From: Pyrocephalus nanus
Taxonomy: Eukaryota > Chordata > Aves > Passeriformes > Tyrannidae
Length of the DNA: 64,000 nucleotides
Direction of reading: 5' to 3'
Assembly: GCA_038380795.1 (NCBI GenBank)
Contig: CM076276.1
Coordinates: forward strand, 15,576,001-15,640,000
A program made the position numbers and the translations under genes. How positions within the stretch are numbered: the stretch's first letter is position 1; every line of letters begins with the position of its first letter. Positions 32,986 through 45,208 of the stretch are shown in pieces. The notes under the pieces are model-generated. The model was not told the DNA's origin and ran no database searches. It saw only the letters and a program-made list of their open reading frames with translations.

Positions 32986-35900
32986 ATGATTTGGGAGGGT
33001 TTTTTGTGTGCCTCGTGGGGATGAGGCAGTTCTTGGTGCTGGAGGCACGGGGCCTGGGGCAGTGGGACCCCCGTGCTCGTTGTCGGGGCAGCGCTGTGAG
33101 CAGGTACAAGCAGAAAGGGGAAGTGGATCTGGCCCCGTGCTGCACTCATGGGCTGTGACCTGCACGGTGCAGTGCAAACAGAGCTGACAGGGAAAATGGG
33201 AAGATGTGCTCCTTCCCAGCCTGCTTTTAAAGCCTGTCACCTGAGCCTGCTTCCCTAATTCTGCACTGGATACCTGCGGCTCAGGGGAGAGGCTGGGGAT
33301 GGAAACCTGTTTTGGAAGGAGATTTTTGGACCTGCAGAAGCCTCCTGCAGTGCTGAGGCTGTGGCTGTCGGGCTCAGCAAGGACCACTCTGTGTTCAGGC
33401 CCATCAGCATCTCCTTGCAGTGCAGAAGGGCTTGCCTGAGTCTCTCAGTGGAAGTGGTTTCTCTTTCCCTCCCCCTCTGCTGTTAGCAGGGTAGGTTTTT
33501 GTCTCTTATCTCCAGAGATAGCTGTCATCCTCGAATGATGTGGGGCTCGGATAACGGGGTGGTCTCCTTCCTTCCCGGGGTATCTGCTGCTGACCCGTGG
33601 CAGCAGAGGAAGCTGGGCACAGGGGCTCAGGGGTTGGTGCCTTGGGGGTGGCAGGAGGGTTTGCATGATGTCCCTCTGGTGCCTGGCAGCTCTGATTCCA
33701 CTGCAGAGGTTAGACCACCCCGGTGTGTGAGCCTCCAGCTATTGAGACTTCCTGGGGAATTTAATGCCTGGGCTGTCTCTAAGGAGACTTCTCAGCAAAC
33801 AGTGCAGGCATTTCTGCACGCCTGCTCGCTCACACTCGTGATCCTACAAATTCCTGCAGCACACGGGCTCCTGGAAGGGTGTGTAGGGCACCTTTCACTG
33901 GCAGGAGGTGTGGGCGGGCGCTCACCTCCCTTGGCACCAGCAGAAGATGCTGCAAAACAGAGCAAGACCTCGAGGGTTTGGTATCTGCTGTGGAACAGGA
34001 GGTGGGGCTGAGTCTGCTGTCAAACTTGGTGTGGATTCTGTTAACTGCTGGGGTTTTATGGAGGAACTCGAGGCAGAGGAGTTGTGCAAGCCCTTGCCGT
34101 GGGCTGCTGCCCTCCCTCCCTCCCAGCCAGCACGGCTCCTCCTCCTGCCTGCAGCTCAACAGGCAAACACCTAAAAAGGCTGGAGAGGCTCCTCGATGCC
34201 ATCGAGGCCCCCGTCGGATCTATCAGCAAATAAGTTGCACGGTCACAGTGACTAAGAAATTAACTTCTAGCTGTGCCCGTAATTTAGCTGAGGGCAGAAC
34301 TGCTTGAAACACCTCCTTGTAACCTGTGCAATCAGAAGGGGAAGGTGGAAGTGCCATCCCCTGGTCTGGATTGGAGCTCCTGGTAACGAGAGGGGATGTT
34401 TATAGTGGTGGGTGGGATGGGATTTTGTTCAGGAGAAGTGGCTGGGTGGATTTTTCCTGCAGAAGCCAGCTGTGAGAGGATTAGTGCTGTGTGCTAGCAG
34501 AGAGCTGTGGACCTGCCAGACCCCACCGTGGGCTGGTCGCCTTTGTGTGCCCGTGGTCCAGCTCAGTCCCAAAGGGGGGCTGGGAGTGTGGTGGAGGGAG
34601 CAGTTAATCCCCCCAGCAGAGGGGATTCATGAATCATTATTCTGAAAGTCCACAGCTCAGAGCCGTTTAGAGAAGGTGAGTAAGAAGCTCCCTGCAGGGG
34701 AGGAGTAATTGCAGGTCTTTGGGCAGCGTGTTCCTCGTGCTCTTTGAGGGCTGCAGGTTGCCTTTGGAAAAGGGAAGGAGTCCTTGTGTGGGGATCCTGG
34801 GAGCAGCCCTGGGTTGCCACTGCTGTGTTCTGGGGTTGGTTTGTGTGCTGCCCCACAAGCCCCTCCACACTGGTGATAGGTGTGATGTCCCCTTAGCTGG
34901 GTGAGGTGAGGGGGCAGAGAGAGCACAGAGTGCTCCAGACCCCTCCAGGCTCTTCAGGTGATGCTGTAGGAAATGAAGCCTGGCCAAAGGCTTGTTCATC
35001 CCCTGGCTTGCTGTTGTCCCATACCCAGAAAACAAAGCCACTGTGCTCCTTGGAGCGGGACTGGGCTGGTGTTGGTGGCCTCTGTGCCTTGGCCAGGAGT
35101 CCCTGGAGGCAGAGAGGTGATAAGAACACCAGGGATGTAAAAGGACACGTGCCTGAGTTTTCCAGACACTGACCCAATGGATGAAGGTGAAAATCTCTCT
35201 GGAGCTCTTCAGCCCCATCAGGGGCTGCTGCCCCAGCAGGGAAGGGAGGGATGTGACCCTGGCTGGCCCTGTCCTGCCAGCCCACAGCAGCTGGCACCAG
35301 GAAGTCAGTTTTTCCCCAAAAGCCACGGGAGGGGTGGGGGAGACGGGAAGAAAGCTCCAGTGGGGTGGTGCTCGGGAGCAGCCAAGTGCTTTGGGTTAAG
35401 CAGAGGCAATTCCCAGAAGGAGCTGTGCTGGCTGTAGCTGTTCCTGGGAAGGGCAGGCAGCATTCCCAGCCACAACCTGCTCTGGCTCATCTGCACCCGA
35501 GCTGGGCAGGGGCAGGGACAACCGAGTGCTTGGCTGGATTCCCCAGGGGGATCGGGATCCTGCAGGCACGGTGTGAACAGCAGCCATAGGGTAATGCTCT
35601 GTTCCCTCTTGGAATCCCATCCCAAGGAGCTGTGGGGCAGCAAAGGGCTTTGACTGTGGTGAGGGGCTGCTGCAGCTCCCACAGTGTCTGTGGGGAATGG
35701 GGAGCTGTGCCCTGGGAGCTCCTGCTCTGAGCACCCCAAACGTGTCCTCCCCTGTGTGTGGCCAAGGCTTGGCTGGACCAGCTGATGGGATGGCTCTGGC
35801 CAAGCAATTTCCCTCTGCTTGGAGGTGGCTTGTGTGGCTTTTCCACGGTCAGTCCTGGTCTGTGGTGTTCACCTTTATGCAGGCTGTGAAGGTTTATCCA

Positions 35901-37315
35901 TGCTGTTCTGAGACTGGCCTCCACTGGAAAAATAAATTAAAATGTTCTTGTGAGTAGGCACCTGAAGTCTGTCTAGTTAAGAACTTGCCAGCAACACTCC
36001 TTTCTCTGCTGTTCAGGATTACTCCCGTTCACTGACAGGGCAGGAGCCCTCCCAGGGTCCCTCTCCATGCAGTTATTCAGCCCTTGCCATCGCTTCCGAC
36101 AGCTGATGCCGGTTCCCTGTGAAAGGAAATGCATTTCATGAGACGTGACAGCTCTGCTCCCGCAGCATCGGGTGCAGATGGAGCTGCTGCTCCCACTGCT
36201 GTTCCCTCGGCAGCTGCCGGGCTCTGCGTGCTGGGCACCGTGTGCTGGGCATGTCTGCTGGCCACGTCCTGCTCTGCAGGGAGCATCCCCTGCAGCCCCG
36301 GGGCTGGAACGGGACTCGGTGCCACCCTCCTGAAAGGAATTCCCGGGAGCCAGGTCTCTTCTCTCCGTGTCCACGGAATGCCTCTCTCCTGGAAGCTGTC
36401 CAGGCTGGGCAGAGCCGGGCTGGGCACTGGCTCTGGCTGCTGATAAATGCTGTTTAGACAGAGCTGTGGTTCTTTCCCTCCCTGCTCGGTGTACCCGGTG
36501 CCGGGGAAGGGCGGGCACAGCCCATGTGCTGCCTGGCCAGGGCTCTGTGCCACGGCACTGACCCGAGGCACTATCGCAGCTCTGCTCAAGCTGTCTGCTT
36601 TTGAGGGATTTTGGGCTGACTTCCTTACCTGTTTATAGACATTGTGCTTTTCCATCATGCAAAAAAGCCAAAAAACCCAATCCAGCATGACACTGGAAGC
36701 AGGGAGTGTTTGAGGTGAGCACAGGTGAGCTCTTCCTTTCAGTTTAACTCCTGTGGCCCAGAGCAGGAGCCTTTCTGCCCCAGCTGATAGGCACTGGCTA
36801 CTGAGTGTCTGATGCTTTTGAGTTACATCTTGTCAGTTTAAATAATTGGCTTCCATATTTGGTCCTGCTTTTGTGCCAGATTTATACATCTTGTTTAAAT
36901 CTGACAAGCAGAATATACTCGCTGCTAATCTGAGCTGGACAAGGCAGTGCCTGCCAAAAGATCCCATATTAATAGGCTCCAGTACATGGAAATTACTGGA
37001 TTTGCAAACCTGAGGCTCATTATGGCCCAGCTCTCCTAAATTGGTTCTTTGCATCCACTTAAATCTGGATTTTTCCAAAGACTCAGTCTACTGGAGCTTT
37101 CCTCTTTGGGTGGGAACTCCCTCCCCAGAGCAATCCTTGAAACAAGGGAAGCTTTCTTTCTCTAAGCAGGAGATAAGAGGTGCATGATTTTTGGGGGGTG
37201 ACTGGGAAAATGAGGAGATAACTGGTGTCTCTGCAGGGAGATCCTGGGAGCTGCTGGGCTGGAGCAGTCACTGCCTGCTCAGGGTGGCTCTGCCTCTGCT
37301 GCCAGCCAGGATTTG

Positions 37316-37799
37316 TGTTTGTGGACATGGATGTGTTGGAGCAAGTCCAGAGGAGGTTGTGGAGCTGCTCCCAGAGCTGGAGCCCCTCTGCTCTGGAGCC
37401 AGGCTGGGACAGCTGGGGGGGTTCCCCTGGACAAGAGAAGGCTCCAGGGAGACCTTGGAGCATCTTCCAGTGCCTAAAGGGGCTCCAGAAGAGCTGGAGA
37501 GGGACTTGGGATAAGGGATGGAGTTAGAGGACAAGGGGAATGGCTTCCCACTGCCAGAGGACAGGGTTAATGGGATATTGGGGTGAAATTCTTCCCTTTG
37601 AGGCTGCTGGGGCCCTGGCACAGGGTGCCCAGAGAAGCTGTGGCTGCCCCATCCCTGGAAATGTCCAAGGCCAGGTTGGATGGGGCTTGGAGCAGCCTGG
37701 GATAGTGGAAGGTGTCCCTGCCCATGGCAGGGAATTGGAACAAGATGAGCTTTAAAGTCCCTTCCAATCCAAACTATTCTGGGATTCTATGATTCTATG
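37316..37799 (+). mobile_element. Longest CR1 copy in the window (about 480 bp), intact tail
   Basis: It begins in the untranslated part of CR1 upstream of the common 3' block (ATGTGTTGGAGCAAGTCCAG, CAAGAGAAGGCTCCAGGGAG, CTAAAGGGGCTCCAGAAGAG). It continues through GGGATATTGGGGTGAAATTC and CATGGCAGGGAATTGGAAC to TTCTGGGATTCTATGATTCTATG. It lies in PRKCB intron 2 in gene orientation and has no reverse transcriptase segment. Confidence 0.95.
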
Positions 37800-40700
37800 T
37801 TTAAAATCTTCAGTCTCTTGTAGTTCTGATCCCGTCTTCCTACATTTGATATTTAGTCAGCAGCAGGGAAGCTAAAAAAGATTCTGATGTCTAAATCTCA
37901 GCCTTCAGCTGCTCCTCCTCTTCCTCACGCTGTGACGCCGGTGTGTTCCAGCTGATCCTGCTGGTCGATTCCTCCCCATCTTTTGTTGCCATCTGAAAGG
38001 ATGCAGCAGTAAAAGCTTCACCTTCGGGGGGGGGTGAACAGTTAAATACCTTTATTCTGATGTCTGAACAGAGAGCAGAAGCACTTTCAATAGCTGACAC
38101 TCCAAGCACATGAACAAATGCATTTTCATGATTTCCAATTATAGCAGAAGAATGAGAGTGAGGTTGTGAAGAGGAGTGAAAGTCGTCCTGGCTCTTCTGA
38201 ATGGCTTCATGCAGCTTCAGTGGTGACATAGCAGTGAAGTCAGGAGTCAGTGCAAAGACTGTTTTATAATATCAGTGAGAAGCTGGAGTGAGGGGGAAGT
38301 GGCCCACGAATTTCATTTGCATCACTGAGTGGATTAGCTCCTGACGCAGTGCAAAGTCATTATTTACCGTGTCTCCAGATCTGGTGCCTTTCTCAGCGCC
38401 GTGGTTTGGAGAGGCTGATTCAGAGATGGTTACAGCTCCCTGTTCTACTTGGTGGGGACCTTTAGCACTTGCCTTGTAAGCAAAATGAGTGTGCTTGTCA
38501 AGGCTGGTAGTGTTGTGCCTGCCCCAGAGGCTGAGGAGTTTGTTTTTCGGTCTTTTCTTTCTTTGTTTTCGTTATGCTAAATGCTTAAACTTTAACCTGG
38601 CTTAGGAAAAACACTCGGCAACACTCCATAACTTGCCCTTAACTGAGGGTAACCAAGAGGAGGAAGGCTGCCTTCCAAGAGGGGAGACAGAGCTGGTGCA
38701 TCTGTGTGTCCACATTTCGAGGCAGATGCGCTGTGCCCGTGTGGCAGTGCCAGCGCGGGAGCCCGCCCGTCCCCAGCAGTCACTGTCGCTCAGGATAAGC
38801 CAAGGCATTGGCACCTGGAGGATTTCTGCACAGCTCGAAATAATCCCCCCCAAAATGATTATTTATAGGCTGTCTGGAGGTTTGGCACCGTTTTTGCTGT
38901 GGAGAAATCTCTGCTGTGTCGTGATGGCAGAGATGGGCTTTGGTGGGGGCTTTGTTTTGGCCTGTTCTGGATTTTGGATGGGCTCCTTGGGAAACCAGCC
39001 CTGATGGGGGAGGCACTGACACCTCCACGATCACTTGGCTTCTGATGAGTTTGATGGAATAACTTGCCTTTGGGAGGGGTCTGATTGGAGCCCTTTCATG
39101 GAGCAGCTGTAAATGACGGCGGGTTTCTGAGGATGGTAGAGCTGCCAAGAGGGGACATCTGTGTGTAAGGGGAAGAAGGGCTGAACAGGACCTGTCTGTC
39201 CCCCACCTGAACCTGTCACAGGAGATTGTGCTGCTTCCTGCCTCAGGAAGGGCTCTAGAACTGAGCTAATTCACATTTGTGTGATCATGCGTCTCCAATC
39301 GCTCAGTCCATTAGCTTCCAAATTTGTCTTACTCGCTTGTCTTGATGGAGAGGTGCCTCAGGGCCAGAATCTTCTGGAAACGAGGCTTGTGGATCTGTAA
39401 GAGGAGCAGGGGTCAGTCCATGGTACCTCTGCCCGAGGCACATGGTTGGGGAGGGCACAGCCCGGGCACAGCCGCAGCAGTGGCAAGGACAGAGCTGCTG
39501 ACCTGGTGTCTCCCAGGGCTTCTGAGGTGGAAAAAGTCTCACTTACTGGGTCATTTAGAGACTCTGAATCTGGGGTTTTGGCAAGAGGAAAGGCTTTAAT
39601 TAGCTGCTGCTCAGTAGGGCTGCTATTAGATCTTCAGAGCAAGATGCTGCCGGACTGGAAAAAATGCAGCAATAGCTCATTTGCTCAGGAAGCCGTGGTG
39701 GTGATTTGCATTTTGGCTGGGTGCTGAACCCTTGTAGAGAATTTTTTGAAAATAACTTTAAACTCTAGTTCAGATTTCTTCTCTCTCTGCAGCTGGGGGA
39801 ATATCTGTTTTGGTGCCAAACACTTTGGGTTTGAATTCCTTTGTTTGCAGCTCTGGCTCCGCAGTGAAGGAGGTGAGGGCTGGGCTGTGGACATGTCCTG
39901 TCAGCAAATGCTGCATGACAAATGGCTTGTGTCTCTCCACCTTGGAGCACAATTAAATTCTCCCTTATTATGTACCTAAAAGGATTTTTCTGCTCTACCA
40001 GCAGCCCCTCTGTTGACCTAAATACCCAGGAGACGTGTAGCAAGGTAGGAAGCTTTGCAGTGTGTCTCCTGCACCTCAGCTCTGCAGCTGCTTGGGAATA
40101 AGGTGCTTTGAAATGTATTTTGAACACTTTTCTTTGTTTCTTCCACATTGTCAGTTTGCACAAGTACAAAATGAGAGCAAGCCTCCACGCTCTTGGGCTG
40201 GCTCTCGCTCCAGACTCTGCACTGGTGCTGCCCAAGAGGTGAGGCCGGTGCTGGTGGGGTGTTGAGGGCAGTGGCTCTGTCAGTGGGGTTTGTGTTGGGC
40301 AGGTGTGACCATTTCTCCAGCCTTGCAAACTGCCCCTGGGCTGTGGAGAACCTGGGGCTGGTTCTCCTGGGGAGCATCTCCCCACCCTGCCCGGGTCCTG
40401 CTCTGCATCGGGGGAGGATCTGCTTTTCTTCCATCGAAGGTTTCCCTGGAAGTGGTGGTTGTTCCTTTCCCAAATGGAAGTCGGAAATCTCCGGCTGTTT
40501 TTGGCCTCTGTGCCCCACTTTGGAAGGCAAAGACCCTTCCCCTGGCTGCAGTTTGGCCAAACAGGCTCTGAGACAAGAGGCTCATTTGTCTTCGAGGTCG
40601 CTGGGCCCTTTCCCCAGACTGGTGTGAGCATTGCTCGCCCGTGGGTGGGAAAAGTGGGATAGCAGGGGTGACATAACACACTGTGGCACCTCCTGCCGTG

Positions 40701-41650
40701 GGGGCAGCTCCCACAGGGTGGGACAGAGCGGGGAGCCTTCCCTGCATCCCACTGGGCCTGCTGGGACCAGGACAGGAGCCACGGCACAGCATCCCTGGCC
40801 AGCAGCAAATCCCGGTGCTGCCGACGGTCCCTGGGGTGGTGGAGTTCCTTCCAAAACCTCCTTCCCTCTTCTGGGCTTTGTAAATTTGGAATAAACTTAA
40901 TTTCTCTGCTGTTACTATTAACTGAGTCCGAGAGGATGAAAATAAATGCCTGTTGGGAAGGGCAGGCTGACTCACTTTCTCATTCTCCTGTAAATTTCCA
41001 TTTAAGTTTCAGTTTAAGCTCAGGTATGAGAGGAGTGAAAGCTGGTAATTTGTGACAAAAACTTCTATTTTAGCTCACGGTAGAAGAACTCCCTTTTTAA
41101 TTGCAGAAATTATAAGGCTGGGATTCTTGTAAAGGAATACCAACTCCAGCAGGTACCTGCTGACTGACTTTTGGATGCTCCACTACACAACCAACTTGTA
41201 ACTGTGGTCATCTCACCCTTTCCTGGACCTCTTCCTGCTCCCTGGGGGTTTGGAATCAGCAGGTCTTTTCTGCTGTGGGTGGAGGGGCTGCCCTGCATCC
41301 CCCCAGCCCCAGGAGCAGGGGCCCCTTCCTGGCTCCGAGGTCTGGGGACTTATCTTATTCCTGAATCGGGTGCCTCAGGCTGAGCAGCAAGTTCCTCCCT
41401 TATCGCTGCTGCCTTGGCTGTAATTTTGCTTCCACCATGTCAGAGCGAAACAAGAAAACTTCTTTAAAAAGCAAGAGGACAGTCATGTGAGGGAGCAGTG
41501 GTGTGTCAGCACTTAGAGAAGCTTCAAAATAACGTGGCCCATCTGGTCCCCTCTGAAGGCAGAAGCAAAGGGCTCCCAGGCTGGGCTGCCCTCCTTGCCC
41601 CGTGCTGGGACACTCAGGAAAATGCTGTGGGACCAGTGGGATGGTGGTGC

Positions 41651-41851
41651 TGGCTGGGTTGGAAGGGACCTTAAAGCCCATCCAGTGCCACCCCCTGCCA
41701 TGGGCAGGGACATTTTCCACCAGCCAGGGTGCTCCAAGCCCATCCAACATGGCCTTGGACACTTCCAGCAGTGGGGAAGCCACAGCTGCCAAAGACCCTC
41801 CCCATCCCTCCTGAAACCCCTCTGGGGGCTGGAAGGTGCTCCAAGATGCAC
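41651..41851 (-). mobile_element. CR1 fragment, reverse orientation
   Basis: The plus strand carries reverse-complement CR1: GGCTGGGTTGGAAGGGACCT, CATGGGCAGGGACATTTTCC, GCCTTGGACACTTCCAGCAG. It then jumps to CCCCATCCCTCCTGAAACCC and GGGGCTGGAAGGTGCTCCAAG, so an internal block is deleted relative to other copies. Confidence 0.85.
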
Positions 41852-44800
41852 ATCCTCTGGAGGTGGAAGCAGCATCCCCTCCCCGTCAGCCTGTGCCCTA
41901 AATTAGAGCAGCAGGATGCTGCAGTGGGTCCATATGGAGACTCCCAAAATAATAGCTGTCAGCTCCCTGCTGACTTGCACAGGGTGCTAAAGCTTTTGGC
42001 TTTGGGAAGACAGTTTAGGAAACAAAAATGCTGGTGGGCTGGAGCCAGACTGGAGGTGCCCATGGCTTGGCTCCACGGGGCACCTGTGTTGGGATGGGCA
42101 CTCTCGGGACCGTGATCTTCTGTTGTTAGAACATCCTACAGATTTTGGGGATCTGTCATCACCTGTCCATTTATTACAAGGCTAAAACCAAACTGTCAGG
42201 AGAGCTGGGGTCAAGCAGTTTCTCTCTTAGTTGTGAAATTTCTGGGGCAGGGATGTGATCCCAAAGCGTGGAAGTGCTGATGGGCACGTGCCTGTGTGCT
42301 GGGAATGCTGGAGCTGTGGAATCACCTGGTATTTTAGTACCAGAGGTGTCTGTATGTGGCTATTGTTGCTTAGGTTTAAATCCCAGTTTATTGGCCATTT
42401 TGTGATGTGCTTTTCCTCTAATGAGCCAGGGCCAATGGATGTCTAACAAAGAGCTTGTATCTCATCTTCCACTGCTGTGGAGATGCTTGGGCTCTTAATT
42501 GCTCTGCAGTGGCTGTGGGAGGTGGCTGCCTGTCAGGACAGCTGTGCCTTTGATCGGGTTATTGCACATTCAGGTCTTGTGCTGCTCAGGTTTTATTTGC
42601 TGTCCAGGCCTTGCCAAGCCATTACACTGAAACCAGCAGCTTAATTGCAGGGGTTTGTGGCTCGGCCTCCTCAAGGCTGTCGGTGGAGGAGCCGTGTTGG
42701 GTCCTCTGGTGGAGCCAGCAGAGAGTGCTGGGGGTGCTGCTGCCACCCCAGGGAGCGAGGCTTGTGCCCAGAGAGACTGCACAAACCTGTGCTGAAACAG
42801 CTCAGAGAAGTGGTGGTTGGTGATGACGTGGATACAACCCCACATTGCCTCTGTTGCTGAGGCTGTTGGTGTTTGTTGGGGTGTGCAGTGAAGCCCCTCT
42901 GTGGCAGAGGGGGAAGGAGCTGCTGGAGGGGATGAGCTGGAGGGGGAAGCGGGGCAGCCTGGGGGTGATGCCCTGGAAGGACAATGGGGTCTGACGGTGG
43001 AGTGTGCTCAGACACTCCAATCCTGTGTTTGTACTCGATAATGGCACGTTTTGGCAGGAACCTCTGGCCTCTGTGTGGTCAGACTGGGGCTCCTTGGTGA
43101 CACTCGTGTGCTGTTCCCTGATGTCTTCCCTCCCCAGGAGCAGAGCTCAGCTGTGCTGTCAGATACCATCCCACTGCTGCCTTGTGGCTGTTCTGGAGGG
43201 GGAAGGACAGATGGGATAATTACCCTGTTCCACGTGGAACTGCAGATCAGGGTGCTCCTGTGCTGCTGCCACACTGTCCTCTGGCAACTGCCAGCTCTGG
43301 TGTCCCCCCTACTGCTGATGAGCTGGACAGGAGGTGGCACATCCTGGCAGGACAGTTCTAGTGGCCCTGGTCCCTTCCTGGGGCTCGTGGTGGAGCTCTG
43401 TGGCCCAGGCTCGGCTCTTGTGAGCAGGGCTGTGCTGAAGCAACACGGAAACTGTGGAGAAACTTCCTGTAAGAGACTTTCACTGGCAGAGGAATGAAAA
43501 TTATACAGCCTTTGAAAAAAATCTTAAGGGCTTAAATGAAGAGTCAAATGATGCATTTCAGGTCTTTGTGTAATGTGTGTGAAATTGTCATTTTTAAAAG
43601 TTATTTGCATCTAAGTGACTGATGGAGCATCCTGCTCTGTTAGGGCAGGGGGTAACTCATCTGTGTGTCTGGGGGGGGTGACATCCAGTCTCTCTGGTGT
43701 CACCATACCCAGTTACAACCTTTTCCATGAGAGCTGGAAGGCAAGTGTGGCTGTGTGCAGGCTTTGGGGTGAAACGAGGCAGCGTGGGGCTTACAGAACC
43801 CGAGATGAGGAGCCTGTGGCACAGAGCCCACCTCATCCTCAGCAGCTGAGGATCAGCTCCTCACTGTGAAACAGCACTCTGTAAAGGAGCTGGGAATCAG
43901 CAGAGCCAAGGGGGGAGATTGTGGGGGAGGCAGCACGGGGGGTGCTGGAAGCCCCATGGGGTGCAGGCAGAGCCCTGGGTGCCCACGCAGGCAGCCAGTC
44001 TGTGCTGTGTGGCATTCCTGTGCACTGGAGATAAATTGGAAAGCGCCAACAGAGCAACTGTGAAGACTTCAAACTCCTAATTTCTTACCAAACCTCCTGA
44101 GCTCCCCAGTGACCTTGTGCTGCTGATGCCTGTGCCTTCCCCGGCAGCTCCCTCTCGCTGCTCCCCGGGTTTTGCAGCCTTCCCTCCGCTGCTGCCGTTG
44201 TTGCCATCAATATCTGTCTCTGCTCTGCCTTGACACGTAGTGATTTTTCTCTCTGTGAAGGTTTCTGAGTGATCTAAATTGAGGAAGGGGAGGATCGCTT
44301 ACAGACACGGCACCGGTTCAGCTCTATTTTGAGGGAGTATTTTGAGGTTTGACTCAACTGTAGCAGCTTCTCTGCAGGGAGAGCTGGATTGATAGTCAGG
44401 AGTGGTAGCAGGTCAGGTAGGCTATTTTTGGAAGGGCTGTTTAATTGTCTGGTGTGATTCTTGCAGCGCTGGTGGCTGGATGGTTACTTATCTTCTGTCA
44501 AACTTTGTTAGCGTGAGCTGGGTCTTGTTACATACTGGTATTAAATAATAAATCCATTACAGGGACTTGGATCTGCTTTGCCTTACTTGGTTGGGAGCGT
44601 GACAAGGGATAAAGTGTTCAGCATCTCTTGTGTTTTAATGCCAACAAAATGCTATAGAATCCCTGTAAATCTGCCTTCTCCCTCGCTGTGGTGGGTACAT
44701 CACTGGGTTCAGGGGGCATGGCTGTCCACCCAGGACCTGCCTGCCAGTGCCCACAGCCGGGCTCTGCTGCCCTCCTGCACTGACTCAATTGGGTTTCATG

Positions 44801-45050
44801 CTCATTTTCCGGCTCAGCTGCATAAAGGAAACACTCCTGGCAGCAGAGAGGGTTTAACTAAATACTTTCTAGTCATGTAAGTTAGCGATTCAAGTGCTTT
44901 CTCTCAAGTGCCACGCTCCTGAGCTCCAGAATGGGCAGGTTTGGGCTGGGAGGCAGCGCTGGGGCTGGCCCAGCTGCCTGCCTGGGTGTCAGTGGGGTAT
45001 GGAAGGTGCCTTCCACACTCAGCTTGTGATATCAGGAGCAAAAGAGCTGT

Positions 45051-45208
45051 CCAGCCCTGGCACAGCTGCCCAGGGCAGGGGTGGAGGGGTTTAAAAGCCG
45101 TGTGGATGTGGCACTTGGGGCCATGGGTCAGTGGTGGCCCAGGCAGTGCTGGGGGAATGGTTGGACTTGATGGGCTCAGGGGACTTTTCCAACCTGAATG
45201 ATTGTGTT
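45051..45208 (+). mobile_element. CR1 3' end of a different subfamily
   Basis: This copy has the alternative CR1 3' end: GGTTTAAAAGCCGTGTGGATGTGGCACTTGGGG, given here as a pattern, then GTGGTGGCCCAGGCAGTGCT, ATGGTTGGACTTGATGGGCT and TTTTCCAACCTGAATGATTG. It differs from the GCCATGGCAGGG type that dominates the window. Confidence 0.85.

Noticed and set aside
39765..40808. A 347-codon minus-strand open frame inside PRKCB intron 2
   Set aside because: The composition is that of random GC-rich DNA (many Pro, Ser, Arg, Cys) and there is no recognised domain or splice structure.
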